A stretch of DNA of 45,617 bases from a bacterium (GTDB lineage: Bacteria; Planctomycetota; Phycisphaerae; Phycisphaerales; SM1A02). The DNA is taken from assembly GCA_029977865.1 (NCBI GenBank), contig JAPOKA010000021.1, positions 1 through 45,617 on the forward strand, written 5' to 3'. Under the pieces are notes generated by a model. That model was not told where the DNA came from, did not search any database, and saw only the letters and a program-made list of their open reading frames with translations. Shown here one piece after another: positions 1-8,232 of this stretch (the first letter of the stretch is position 1; each line of letters begins with the position of its first letter). The position numbers and the translations under genes are program-made.

Positions 1-1962
1 CCAGCATCCGAGCAGGATGGCGAGGTCGGCACCGTTGACCAACCCGTCGCCGTTGAGGTCGCCCGGGATCGGCGGCGGGCCGCCCGAGTAGGCGACGCCG
101 AGCAACTTGAATCCGACGTTGTAGAGCTCGTTCGGATCAAGGCCATCCTGCTGCTGGAACTGCGCCGGCAGCGTGTAGCGCTGGAACCCGGGGCTCGGCT
201 GGAACGCCGATCGCCAGCAGAAGGGACCCTGCGCGTCGACGAGGTCGATGCCGTCTGGAGCATTGCAGAACCAGGCGAAGTTCGACGCAGTGGCGCAGTT
301 GGTCGAGTTGCCGGCAAACACGGTCAGGTAGTAGTTGCCGGGAGTGATCACGAAATCGGTGACGATGTCGTGCTGCTCGTTGGCGGGGTTGCCGGTCGGG
401 TCGTCGATCGGGACGGGGAACGCAACCGAGCCCGTGAACAACTGCTGACCATCGACCGGGGCGGCGTTGGTCGATGCGTCACGGCTCCAGATGATCCAGT
501 TGAGGGTCTCGTTGACGGCGCCGCCGGGCGTGAAGCCGTTGGCCGCGATCGTCTGCACGAGCCACGAGTCGGTGTCGGGTGCGGTCGGAGCGGGAACGGT
601 GAACGGAGCCGCGATCCAACGCTGCGGGAAGCTGGCGGCGCTGAGGCAACCCGACGAAAGACCGAGGTTGGTAGCAGTGCCGTTGTTGCTGATCGGGCGG
701 GTTCCGCCGGTGTTGTAGATGACGCTCGTGAACGAGAAGGTGAGGGTGCCGTTTCCGGTCGCCGCCGTGGCGGTGGCCGGATCGACCCAACCGCCGACTC
801 GGAAGAGGAAGTACTCCCCTGCCGAAGCGTCGACGATGCTGACGATCGACGGTCCGCCCACGATGCCGCAGGTGTCGTCGGCGCAGCCGATCTGGTAGTC
901 GGGAAGCTGCGCGGGATCGAAGTCCGGCGAGTTGCCGAGGAAGAAGACGTCGATCACGGTGTCGAAGTCGGTGCCGTCACAGAGGGTGGCGGTGAGGTAC
1001 CCGGTGCCGGGGCTCTCGCAGATCCACCACAGGTCGTTGCCGATGTCCGCGCCACAGACGCTGCTGTCGCCATTGGGGCCATCGGTCGAGGCATCGACGT
1101 TCGAGAAGGTGAAGGTGTCGCCGACCGCAGCCATGGTGGCGTTGGTGGCGCAGTCGTTGTCAGGAGCGCCCGCGGGCGGATCACAGGTGTAGATGAAGTA
1201 GCCGCAACCGAGGTCGGGCGAGGTGGCATACTCGACGCAGAGGGCGTCCCAGGCCACGTCGCAGCAGGCCGGCTCGAAGGCGCAGACCGTCTCGCAGCAG
1301 GCGAAGTTGTCGCAGCCGCCCTCGACGTGCTCCTCGATGCAGGAACCGGCACCGGCCGCACCGCACTCGGGGAACTGTCCCGGGCTGTACTCGGCGGTGA
1401 CGCGATAGTCGACGGGGCACAGGGTGCCGCCGCTGCCGTCGAAGGGCGTGGTCACGATGAACTTGTGGGCTCCATCGGGAAGGATCACCGAGACCTCGTA
1501 GGGGCAGAGGTCGGTCTGCACGCCGACGATGAACTCCTGCGTCTCGCAGTCGAATCCATTCGTCACGAAGAAGACCATGGGCACGTTCAGACCGCTGACC
1601 ATGTCGTTGTTGGTGAGCGAGAAGGTCACGGTGCCCGGCGCCTCGAGCGTGAAGGAATACCAGTCGAGGTCACGCGATGATGGGGTGGTGCCGCCGGAGG
1701 GGGTGAAGGTGCCGACGGTGCCGTAGACCTGCAGGGTCGGCGAGGCGCCCGAAAGCGCACCGGCGTCCTGGGTCGGGTTGCCGGCGTAGTTGCAGCCGCC
1801 GTTGGGGTCCTGGTAGCCGGCCTCGCTGCTTCCGCAGCCGTCGTTCTGCTCGATGGCGCCGGCACCCGGCGTGGTGTCGCACTGAGCGTGCAGCGGACTG
1901 GTCCAGCCCGCCACGACGAGGGCCGTGGCTCCGGCCGTCGTCAACAGGGTCCACTTCGACAT
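1..1962 (-). CDS. Large secreted protein with cysteine-rich repeat and dockerin-like end (3' truncated)
   Basis: The frame is open from an ATG at 1962 to the window edge, giving 654 residues without a stop. AAGGAG at 1969-1974, six bases before the ATG, fixes the start. The first ~26 residues (MSKWTLLTT...PLHA) form a signal peptide ending before QC. The body contains pre-peptidase-C-like beta segments. A cysteine-rich stretch around residues 210-245 (CDNFACCETVC, then CCDVAWDALC) matches a repeat common in planctomycete and myxobacterial exported proteins. The last readable residues (GDLNGDGLVNGADLAILLGCW) are the first half of a dockerin-like calcium-binding repeat, as in the protease at 37931-39445, so only a short C-terminus is missing. 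No catalytic domain is recognised. Inference: a cell-surface or extracellular adhesive or structural protein. Coding is certain; function is unknown. Confidence 0.85.
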   Translation of the reverse strand, partial: MSKWTLLTTAGATALVVAGWTSPLHAQCDTTPGAGAIEQNDGCGSSEAGYQDPNGGCNYAGNPTQDAGALSGASPTLQVYGTVGTFTPSGGTTPSSRDLDWYSFTLEAPGTVTFSLTNNDMVSGLNVPMVFFVTNGFDCETQEFIVGVQTDLCPYEVSVILPDGAHKFIVTTPFDGSGGTLCPVDYRVTAEYSPGQFPECGAAGAGSCIEEHVEGGCDNFACCETVCAFEPACCDVAWDALCVEYATSPDLGCGYFIYTCDPPAGAPDNDCATNATMAAVGDTFTFSNVDASTDGPNGDSSVCGADIGNDLWWICESPGTGYLTATLCDGTDFDTVIDVFFLGNSPDFDPAQLPDYQIGCADDTCGIVGGPSIVSIVDASAGEYFLFRVGGWVDPATATAATGNGTLTFSFTSVIYNTGGTRPISNNGTATNLGLSSGCLSAASFPQRWIAAPFTVPAPTAPDTDSWLVQTIAANGFTPGGAVNETLNWIIWSRDASTNAAPVDGQQLFTGSVAFPVPIDDPTGNPANEQHDIVTDFVITPGNYYLTVFAGNSTNCATASNFAWFCNAPDGIDLVDAQGPFCWRSAFQPSPGFQRYTLPAQFQQQDGLDPNELYNVGFKLLGVAYSGGPPPIPGDLNGDGLVNGADLAILLGCW

Positions 1963-1990
1963 GGGGGTCTCCTTGCTTCCTGTCTTCACC

Positions 1991-2039
1991 CGACCTGACT
2001 CTCGCCTCGAGGACTCAGCTCGAGCCCGATGTCAGGTCG
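1991..2039 (-). promoter_or_regulatory. Symmetric hairpin in the leader of the secreted-protein gene
   Basis: CGACCTGAC (1991-1999) is perfectly complementary to GTCAGGTCG (2031-2039). Inside it, CTCGAG at 2006-2011 can pair with CTCGAG at 2019-2024 around a 7-nt loop, leaving a symmetric 6x6 internal loop. It lies 28-77 nt upstream of the ATG at 1962. It could be an RNA leader element or a dimeric-protein operator; the sequence does not say which. Confidence 0.45.
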
Positions 2040-2108
2040 ACTTGCGCACCCAACTGGTTGGCTTTGAACAGCCGAAGCCCAACCGCTGCCTCAGGATCCA
2101 CACTCCTC

Positions 2109-2171
2109 GCGGGGAATCCGCAACAACAGCACTCGCCCGCGCGGGGAATCCTCTAGATCGGAATCTCCCCG
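2109..2171. repeat. Three related GCGGGGAATCC-type repeats
   Basis: GCGGGGAATCC occurs at 2109-2119 and again at 2141-2151, exactly 32 bp apart (about three helical turns). A degenerate inverted copy (GGAATCTCCCCG) follows at 2160-2171. The even spacing upstream of a gene suggests regulator binding sites, but no regulator can be named. Confidence 0.35.
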
Positions 2172-2564
2172 ACGGGACCCAAGCAACCCGCAAAATGTAG
2201 ATCAGGGAACATCTGAGACAAACGGAATCACCGGAACCATCCTCACATTCGCGGCATTCGTCCCAAGGCGAACCCCCCGCCGCCGTTCACTCGGAGAGGC
2301 GTTCGACAGCCTCCGGGACACCCGGATATGGCCAACAGAGGCCGTTGAGCCCGCTTTGGGATGGGCGGCGGACTGAAAAACCCAGAAGGCGATCGGTCCC
2401 GTCAGCCGCCCGAAAAGAACCGCCCCTCGCCGCCCCACCGCTGCGGAGTGGCAAATCGCACCCCCGCAGCGGGTGCAGGCAACGGGCACCAAGATCGTCG
2501 CCTGCCTGTTTCCAGCGGCTGATTTCTGACGGCACGAGATCGCCGGGCGAGATGTCGATCTGGG

Positions 2565-2885
2565 TCAGGCGTCCGGCTCGGCGGTGGCAACCAAGCGCTT
2601 GCTGCGGAGTTGCTCGACGAGGAGTTCGGCATGCTCGCGGTGGGTGACCGTGAGCACCGAAACTCCCTTGTGATGGGCCTCGAGCATCGCCCGCTCCGCG
2701 TCTGGCCGCTGCACCCGAACGATCTCAACCACCGCCGCGACCACGTAGGCCATGTAGTTGACCCGGTCGTTGTGGAGCAGCACCTTCCACTGGGGAAGTC
2801 GCGTCGGTCGAGGTGGCGCGGCTGCCGGGGCGGGCAGTGTGGCGGTCGATTCCTGGGTCATCGCCTCGGTCGTCACCTGGTTCAT
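2565..2885 (-). CDS. clpS: ATP-dependent Clp protease adaptor ClpS
   Basis: ClpS binds the N-domain of ClpA/ClpC and delivers N-degron substrates to the ClpP protease in the cytoplasm. This 106-residue protein has the family core: a flexible Pro/Ala-rich N-terminal tail (residues ~1-35), then WKVLLHNDRVNYMAYVV with the Asn-Asp pair that contacts the substrate N-terminus. EAHHKGVSVLTV and a final REHAEL helix follow. I chose the ATG at 2885. An in-frame TTG at 2927 would add 14 residues, but those are not family-like and no ribosome binding site helps decide. It lies 48 nt downstream of the MDR oxidoreductase on the same strand and is probably co-transcribed with it. Confidence 0.92.
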   Translation of the reverse strand: MNQVTTEAMTQESTATLPAPAAAPPRPTRLPQWKVLLHNDRVNYMAYVVAAVVEIVRVQRPDAERAMLEAHHKGVSVLTVTHREHAELLVEQLRSKRLVATAEPDA

Positions 2886-2933
2886 CGAGTGTCCCACGCG
2901 TGGTCTTGGGTTCGCGACCGCGGCCAAATCCGA

Positions 2934-3965
2934 TCACCGCCAGTCGAAGACGATCTTCCCACACTGCTCGCCCGATTCAAGTCTCGAATAGGCCTTCGCG
3001 GCCTCGGACGGGGCGAAGGTCGCGTCGATCACCGGGCGAATCGCCCCCGAGACCAGGAGCGATCCCACCTGCCTGAACTCGTCCATGTCGCCCATCGTCG
3101 ACCCGAGGATCGACAACTGGCTCCAGAAGACCCGTGCCAGTTCGCAGGGTGCGGTGGCGCCGGCGGTGGTTCCACAGGTCACGTAGGTGCCACCGCGGGC
3201 GAGGCTCTTGACCGCCCAGCCGAAGACGCCACCCCCGATCGAATCGATGCAGCAGTCGACCCCCCGACGAGCGGTCAAGCCCCGGACCTCGCGGGACCAG
3301 TCCTCGCCGCGGTCGAGCACGCCGTGGTCGGCGCCGAGCTCACGAGCCCGCGCGAGCTTGGCCTCGCTGCGACTCGTGACGATGGCGGTGCAGCCGAGGT
3401 GCTTGGCGATCGCGAGCGCGGCCATCGCCACCCCGCCGCCGATGCCGGTGATCAGCACCACCTCGCCGCCCTGAAGGTTCGCCCGCGAGCGCATCATTCG
3501 CCACGCGGTGAGGTGGGTGAGACCGAACGCTGCGGCCTCGACCGGATCGGTCTCGCCGATGTCGAGCAGGTTCTCCGCCGGCGCCACGAATCGCTCGGCA
3601 TGGGCGCCATGGTCGTGCTCGCCGAGCATGCGGATGTCCGGCGGCGCGGCGGCGAGGCCCGGACGCGGCGGCATCGACTGCCGCACCGCAGCGTTCAGCA
3701 GCACCCGGGTGCCGATCCACGAGGTCTCGACGCCTTCCCCCACCGCCTCGACCACCCCCGCGCCGTCGGAGCCGCCGATGTGCGGATAGTCCGTGTCGAG
3801 ACCAGGGAGTCCGCGTCCGACCCAGAGGTCGAGGTGATTGAGCGCGGAGGCTTCGGTGCGGACCAAGCACCACCCCGCAGGAAGGCTTGGATCGGGAAAG
3901 TCGGAGCGATAGGAGACGTTGGCTGCGACGGGGACGCCTTGGCGATCGACGGTGATGGCTCGCAT
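2934..3965 (-). CDS. MDR-family NAD(P)-dependent alcohol dehydrogenase / quinone oxidoreductase
   Basis: This 343-residue medium-chain dehydrogenase/reductase has an N-terminal GroES-like domain (SALNHLDLWVGRG...HIGGSDGAGVVEAVG). A Rossmann domain follows with the nucleotide-binding glycine motif ITGIGGGVAMAALAIAKHLG and then GADHGVLD. The C-terminal GQ-type segment ends GKIVFDW. The structural-zinc cysteine cluster of classical alcohol dehydrogenases is absent, so it belongs with the zinc-independent or quinone-reductase-like members; the substrate is unknown. The start is the ATG at 3965 (MRAITVDRQG, the usual family opening). A longer frame to 4079 adds an unrelated 38 residues. A -10-like TACCAT ends 7 nt before this ATG, so the message may be nearly leaderless. 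clpS follows. Confidence 0.88.
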   Translation of the reverse strand: MRAITVDRQGVPVAANVSYRSDFPDPSLPAGWCLVRTEASALNHLDLWVGRGLPGLDTDYPHIGGSDGAGVVEAVGEGVETSWIGTRVLLNAAVRQSMPPRPGLAAAPPDIRMLGEHDHGAHAERFVAPAENLLDIGETDPVEAAAFGLTHLTAWRMMRSRANLQGGEVVLITGIGGGVAMAALAIAKHLGCTAIVTSRSEAKLARARELGADHGVLDRGEDWSREVRGLTARRGVDCCIDSIGGGVFGWAVKSLARGGTYVTCGTTAGATAPCELARVFWSQLSILGSTMGDMDEFRQVGSLLVSGAIRPVIDATFAPSEAAKAYSRLESGEQCGKIVFDWR

Positions 3966-3972
3966 GGGGGCG

Positions 3973-3978
3973 ATGGTA
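3973..3978 (-). promoter_or_regulatory. Candidate -10 box of the oxidoreductase gene
   Basis: On the minus strand TACCAT (consensus TATAAT) ends 7 nt before the ATG at 3965. Initiation about 7 nt after the hexamer would leave a leader of only about one base. There is no convincing -35 box. Confidence 0.3.
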
Positions 3979-4102
3979 CGGATCTCCAGTGATGGCATCG
4001 AAGCCGGTGGCAGATCGCTCGCAATCGCGCTCGCTGTCGCCTCGCCGTCGATCGGCCTCGGCACCGAGACCTCCGGCAAGCCCGCTTCCGCGCGGTTGGA
4101 CC

Positions 4103-4108
4103 TATGCT
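4103..4108 (+). promoter_or_regulatory. Candidate -10 box of the DUF1573 lipoprotein gene
   Basis: TATGCT lies 27 nt upstream of the ATG at 4136, just after TTGGACC, in the 170-bp region between divergent genes. It is a reasonable -10 match without a clear -35. Confidence 0.25.
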
Positions 4109-4135
4109 CGCGGCGATGCCAGTGGAGACCTCACC

Positions 4136-5248
4136 ATGAGCACGCGGATCGCCGCCGTCCTCTGTTCCTTCCTCGCCGCGGCTCCATTCGGTTGCGACCG
4201 CGGTAGCGCAGAGACCCCGGTCGCCAACAGTTCGAATGCAAGCACTCCGACCGCGGCGCCGACAGGCCCTTCCGCGGTCGCTCCCGCCGCGGCGGCCTCC
4301 TCGCGACCGACACCGCCTCCGTCCGCGGTCTCCAACCGCGTCACCGTGGGACCCATCACCGCCGAGCCGGGCATGGTCGACTTCGGGCTCGTCGACCCCA
4401 AGGCCCTCGTCGAGGTCGAGGTGACGCTGAGCAACAGTTCGGATGCGCCGATCGAGATCATCGCCTCGAAGCCCACCTGCCAGTGCACGACCGTCGACAT
4501 GACCGGCAAGGTGATTCCCGCCCGCGGAAGCATCCAGATGCCGATCTCGATGCAGACCTCGGCGGCGGTGGGAATCAAGCAGGCCGCGGTCTCCCTGCTC
4601 TTTCGCGACATCGCCCAGCCCATGCAGGTCGGGCTCAAGGCCGAGGTCGCCTACTCGGTGGTGGCGCGTCCGCTTCCCTACATCGACGCACTCGAGGAGA
4701 GTCGCCTCAGCGGCACCTTCGACCTCGAGTCGCCCAACGGGCAGCCGTTCCGGGTGATTTCGGTGCAGGGCAAGTCGCCGACGTTCGTCGGATTCGATCC
4801 TGCTCGAGACGCTCCCCGTGCTCGCTACACCCTCGGCTACGACTTCCGCGGTCTCGCCGCCAGCGCCGTTCCCAAGTACATGCTGATCGAGACCGATCGC
4901 GAGGACTGCCCGCTCGTCGACATTCGCGTGCGGCATGAAGCCACCCGCCTCGCGCCGGGGTTTCGCTTTGCGGAGTTCCGTTCCATGGTCGGTGCGATCG
5001 CTCCCGGCGAGTCCGGCGGCTTCACCCTCGAAGTCGAGGACATGGGTCCGCTTCGCTTCGACACCGTCTATGCGGTCTCGCCCGACGCCACCGCCGAACT
5101 GATCTCGCAGCACTCCGACGGCAAGAACCTCCTGGTCACCGTGAACGTGACTCCCCGTGCGGGGTTCACCGGCCTGCTGCAGGTGCCGGTGACCTTCGTG
5201 GCCGGCGGGCGCACCGCCGAGCAGCTGGTCTACGCGATCGTGCGCTGA
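4136..5248 (+). CDS. DUF1573-domain lipoprotein
   Basis: The 370-residue protein begins MSTRIAAVLCSFLAAAPFGC. This is a short hydrophobic signal ending at Cys20, plausibly a lipobox although Pro and Phe in the preceding positions are not canonical. A Ser/Thr/Ala/Pro linker follows to about residue 65. Residues ~75-165 form a DUF1573 immunoglobulin-like beta domain (VDFGLVDPKALVEVEVTLSNSSDAPIEI, then the diagnostic SKPTCQCTT). A second beta-rich region fills the C-terminus. DUF1573 proteins are abundant in Planctomycetes and Bacteroidetes, have no assigned activity and probably act in the periplasm or at the outer membrane. The start is supported by GGAG at 4123-4126; the longer upstream frame lacks coding character. 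It converges on the porin gene with a 12-bp gap. Confidence 0.85.
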   Translation: MSTRIAAVLCSFLAAAPFGCDRGSAETPVANSSNASTPTAAPTGPSAVAPAAAASSRPTPPPSAVSNRVTVGPITAEPGMVDFGLVDPKALVEVEVTLSNSSDAPIEIIASKPTCQCTTVDMTGKVIPARGSIQMPISMQTSAAVGIKQAAVSLLFRDIAQPMQVGLKAEVAYSVVARPLPYIDALEESRLSGTFDLESPNGQPFRVISVQGKSPTFVGFDPARDAPRARYTLGYDFRGLAASAVPKYMLIETDREDCPLVDIRVRHEATRLAPGFRFAEFRSMVGAIAPGESGGFTLEVEDMGPLRFDTVYAVSPDATAELISQHSDGKNLLVTVNVTPRAGFTGLLQVPVTFVAGGRTAEQLVYAIVR

Positions 5249-5260
5249 GTCGCGCGACGC

Positions 5261-6724
5261 TCAGAAGTTCACCGTCACCCGCAGGATGCCGACGAAGGCG
5301 TCGCTGGACGCCACCGCGCCGCCACCCGGATCGATCACGAACTGCAGGTCGGGCTGGATCGCAAGCCATGGCGTCAACTGCAGGAGGTAGAAGGCCTCCA
5401 ACGCGCACTCGTACGGCTCGCGAACCACCGTCGCCTCGTCGCTGAATCGAACCAGTCCGAATCCGAACCCCGCGGTGTCCTGCGGCCGGCCGTCGATCGG
5501 GCCCTGCCACTCGACGCCTCCCGCGAGCGACCACGCGGCGGGATTGACCGACTGCTCGCTGGTTCCGCCGATCAGGAAGAGCGTCAGCGCCGGGCCGTTT
5601 GGGTCCTTCTCGTCGGCCATCCACACCGTCTGCTGCAGGTAGCCGTAGAAGCCCGTCAAGCCGTCCTGCACCCCGCCGGAGAAGGTCGCGAACTCGCCGG
5701 TGTGTCCCCAACCGCCGAGTCCAAGCATGCCGGCGCGGCCACCCGACAAGGTCCATTCGAAATCGACTTCGCCAGCCACGAAGTAGCCCGAGGTGTTGTC
5801 GAAGAACGAGCCGGGCCCGCGGCTTCCTTCACCATTGGGTGCCCCCAGCGCCGGCGGAATGGTGCCGTCGTAGACCGCCAGCAGCACCTGCGCCCACGGA
5901 ACCGGTTGCAGGTCGACCAGCGCTCCGAATCGCTGGTCCGGATAGGTCGGCACCGACACGTTGGTGATCGCCGGATAGTTCGGTCCGTTGTTGATGAACA
6001 GTGCGCCGGCGGTCGGCGAGGCGAAGGAGAAGTAGTAGTCGAGCAGGCCGATCTGCACCGAGACGCGATTCTCGAGGAAGGCCTGGCGATACCACAGCTG
6101 CGAGAGCTGCGCGATGCCGGACTGGATCGCGATGTCGTCGACGCCCTGATAGTCGCCCACGAGATTGACGCTGGGATCCTGCCCCTGCTCGAACTGACCG
6201 AGCGCGAAGATCTCGCCGCCTTCGAGTCCGATCAGCTTGGAGAGGTCGAGATCGAGCTGGAGGTTGAAGAGATGCGGGTAGTCGGTTCCGGTACGGATGC
6301 CGCCGCTGAAGTTGCAGACCACGTCGAAGACCATGGAGGCTTCGAAGTCGATGCCGCGATCCTCGAGCGCCGTGCGGGCGGCCCCCCATTTGCCGGTGAG
6401 CTTCTCCTCCCGCCACGGCCAGACCCCTTCCGTCGCGGTCTGGGGATCCCGTGGCGCTTCGGAGACCTTTGGTGCGGGGCTCGAACTCGGCTCGTCCTGC
6501 GTGGACCCCGCAGCCATGGTCGACTCCGACGCCGGCGTCGTCGATGCCGAAACCTCGCTCGGAGGCGGCTGCTGGAACTCGCCCGATGCGGATCGAGCAA
6601 CCGTCGAGGGCGAGACCGCAAGGGCCGCGAGGAGCGAGCACGCGGCTCGTTCGAGTCGCAATGTCGACCTCGGCGGACGGGCCGCGGTCGGTCGTTGGGA
6701 GTCTCTTCGCAGCGAAGCATCCAT
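5261..6724 (-). CDS. OprB-family carbohydrate-selective porin
   Basis: Outer-membrane beta-barrel of the OprB family (487 residues), which forms diffusion channels for sugars. It opens with an Arg-rich n-region and a hydrophobic signal peptide (CSLLAALAVSPSTVARS, to ~residue 48), then a Ser/Pro/Thr linker to ~110. The OprB signature start (LTGKWGAARTALEDRGIDFEASMVFDVVCN FSGGI) follows, then repeated amphipathic strands with aromatic girdles. It ends in the aromatic outer-membrane insertion signal VTVNF. I used the ATG at 6724. The longer frame to 6841 would run into the divergent gene at 6790. The 65-bp gap to that gene must hold both promoters. The substrate cannot be inferred. Confidence 0.88.
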   Translation of the reverse strand: MDASLRRDSQRPTAARPPRSTLRLERAACSLLAALAVSPSTVARSASGEFQQPPPSEVSASTTPASESTMAAGSTQDEPSSSPAPKVSEAPRDPQTATEGVWPWREEKLTGKWGAARTALEDRGIDFEASMVFDVVCNFSGGIRTGTDYPHLFNLQLDLDLSKLIGLEGGEIFALGQFEQGQDPSVNLVGDYQGVDDIAIQSGIAQLSQLWYRQAFLENRVSVQIGLLDYYFSFASPTAGALFINNGPNYPAITNVSVPTYPDQRFGALVDLQPVPWAQVLLAVYDGTIPPALGAPNGEGSRGPGSFFDNTSGYFVAGEVDFEWTLSGGRAGMLGLGGWGHTGEFATFSGGVQDGLTGFYGYLQQTVWMADEKDPNGPALTLFLIGGTSEQSVNPAAWSLAGGVEWQGPIDGRPQDTAGFGFGLVRFSDEATVVREPYECALEAFYLLQLTPWLAIQPDLQFVIDPGGGAVASSDAFVGILRVTVNF

Positions 6725-6777
6725 GTGCGGCGCAGTCGGCGTTTCGGCGTTCCGGAGCCAAGGACTCGGGGCGACCG

Positions 6778-6783
6778 TAGGAT
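6778..6783 (+). promoter_or_regulatory. Candidate -10 box placing transcription start at the ATG
   Basis: TAGGAT ends 6 nt before the ATG at 6790. With standard spacing the first transcribed base would be the A of the ATG, which suggests a leaderless transcript for the prenyltransferase-like gene. Confidence 0.3.
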
Positions 6784-6789
6784 CGACGC

Positions 6790-8217
6790 ATGATCCAGAT
6801 CGCCCCACCGCGTCCTCGTCTCGGCATGCTACCGACGGCATGCCTCATCCTGTCCGCGGCGGTGCTCGGCGCCGCTTCGCCCGCGGGAGCGCTGAGAGGC
6901 GATCCGCCCGGGCCATCGAGTTCTGCGCCGCCGGCGATCCTCGAGCCCGCGACGGTGCCGCTCGATGCGCGAATCGACGGCTCGAAGGTGACCACCGTCG
7001 GCGATCCGTCGCTGCCTCGCTTCGTAGCGCCGCCGTTGCCTGCGGTGCTGCGGATCGCCGAGAAAGATGCCGAGATCGCCATGAGCCCGGAGTCGGTGGC
7101 CGCCGCCCGCGCCGCCCTCGACCGTGGACTCGACTACCTGATCGCAAGCCAAGGCGCGGATGGATCGTGGATGCGCGGCAGCGCCGTCACGCCGACCGAT
7201 CAGAGCCCGCGTGAGGGCGCCGCAAGCGTCGCGGTCTCTGCGCTTGCGGTGAAGGCCATCGCCCAGGCGCCGACGAGCCCGACGCGCCGGGACGCGCTCG
7301 ACCGCGCCCTGCGGTTCGTGACCGCATCGCTCGCTGCCGGTGGCGGCTTCGACGGCCTCGCGGCCGGCGGAATCGGCAACTACGTCGCTTCGGCGGTGGT
7401 GATGGGACTCGCGACCGCCGGCCGCACCGAACACGCAGATCGCCTCGCCGAAGGAGTCATGTGGCTGCAGGAGCAGCAGTGGGATCAGCGTGAAGGCGTC
7501 GCGCCGGCACAGGATTGGTTCGGTGGCGCCGGGTACGGCCGCCACGGTCGTCCCGACCTCTCCAACACCCAACTGATGCTCGATGCCCTGCACGATGCGG
7601 GCGTCAGCACCGAGGATCCCGCGGTGCAGCGGGCCCTCGTCTTCGTGTCGCGCACGCAGAACCTCAAGGCGACCAACCCAGCGTCCTGGGCGCAGGCGGG
7701 TTCCGACGATGGCGGCTTCGTCTACACCCCCGCCAACGGAGGAGAGAGCTTCGCCAGCGAAGCGGCCGGCGAAGGTCGCTACGGGGAGATTCAGCCCGAG
7801 GGCGTCCCGCGAAGTCTCCGCAGCTACGGATCGATGACCTACGCGGGCTTCAAGAGCCTGCTCTACGCGGGGCTCACCGCCGACGATCCTCGCGTGCGGG
7901 CTGCCTTCGACTGGATCCGTCGCCACTGGACCTTCGATGAGAACCCCGGCCTCGGTCAGCAGGGCCACTACTACTTCCTCCATGCGATGGCGAGAGCGCT
8001 GCTCGCGGCACAACAGGCCGAGATCGAGACCGCCGACGGTGTGAAGCGAAACTGGCGGGAAGAGCTCGTCGCCGCGCTCGCGGCATTGCAGCGCGACGAT
8101 GGCTCGTGGATCAACGAGGCCGACCGCTGGGAGGAGGGCCGCCCGGAACTCGTCACCGTGTACGCGTTGCTCGCCCTCGAAGAGGCGCTCAAGCCTGCGA
8201 TGACGCTGGGCGATTGA
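6790..8217 (+). CDS. Secreted prenyltransferase/squalene-oxidase-repeat protein
   Basis: The 475-residue protein has a hydrophobic export signal (MLPTACLILSAAVLGAASPAGA, residues 13-34) and a low-complexity linker. An alpha/alpha-toroid domain of the prenyltransferase / squalene-hopene cyclase repeat type follows. Visible repeat cores are ALDRGLDYLIASQGADGSW (~115-133), AEGVMWLQEQQWD, VSRTQN..., and near the C-terminus ALAALQRDDGSW; the QxxDGSW cores are QW motifs. The acidic DxDD motif of squalene-hopene cyclases is not visible, so cyclase activity is doubtful. Such exported toroid proteins are widespread in Planctomycetes without known function. It is divergent from the porin and ends 15 bp from ctaA, which runs the opposite way. 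A start at residue 13 is possible but the -10 box favours 6790. Confidence 0.85.
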   Translation: MIQIAPPRPRLGMLPTACLILSAAVLGAASPAGALRGDPPGPSSSAPPAILEPATVPLDARIDGSKVTTVGDPSLPRFVAPPLPAVLRIAEKDAEIAMSPESVAAARAALDRGLDYLIASQGADGSWMRGSAVTPTDQSPREGAASVAVSALAVKAIAQAPTSPTRRDALDRALRFVTASLAAGGGFDGLAAGGIGNYVASAVVMGLATAGRTEHADRLAEGVMWLQEQQWDQREGVAPAQDWFGGAGYGRHGRPDLSNTQLMLDALHDAGVSTEDPAVQRALVFVSRTQNLKATNPASWAQAGSDDGGFVYTPANGGESFASEAAGEGRYGEIQPEGVPRSLRSYGSMTYAGFKSLLYAGLTADDPRVRAAFDWIRRHWTFDENPGLGQQGHYYFLHAMARALLAAQQAEIETADGVKRNWREELVAALAALQRDDGSWINEADRWEEGRPELVTVYALLALEEALKPAMTLGD

Positions 8218-8232
8218 CCCGAGCGGAACCGA

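Larger units (their letters stand above)
1963..2564. other. 602-bp intergenic region upstream of the secreted protein
   Basis: No open frame here has codon bias like the neighbouring genes. The half nearest the secreted-protein gene holds a long symmetric hairpin (1991-2039) and three related GC-rich repeats (2109-2171), both listed separately. Near clpS there is only a weak 6-bp hairpin at 2458-2476 (GCACCC/GGGTGC) with no T-run after it, so no clear terminator is visible. The region most likely carries the promoter and leader of the downstream secreted-protein gene. Confidence 0.5.

Noticed and set aside
2458-2476. Hairpin GCACCC/GGGTGC after clpS as a terminator.
   Set aside because: No T-tract follows in the direction of transcription and the stem is only six pairs.
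2610-3992. A 460-codon plus-strand frame opposite clpS and the oxidoreductase.
   Set aside because: It is antisense to two genes with clear family motifs and has no recognisable domain.
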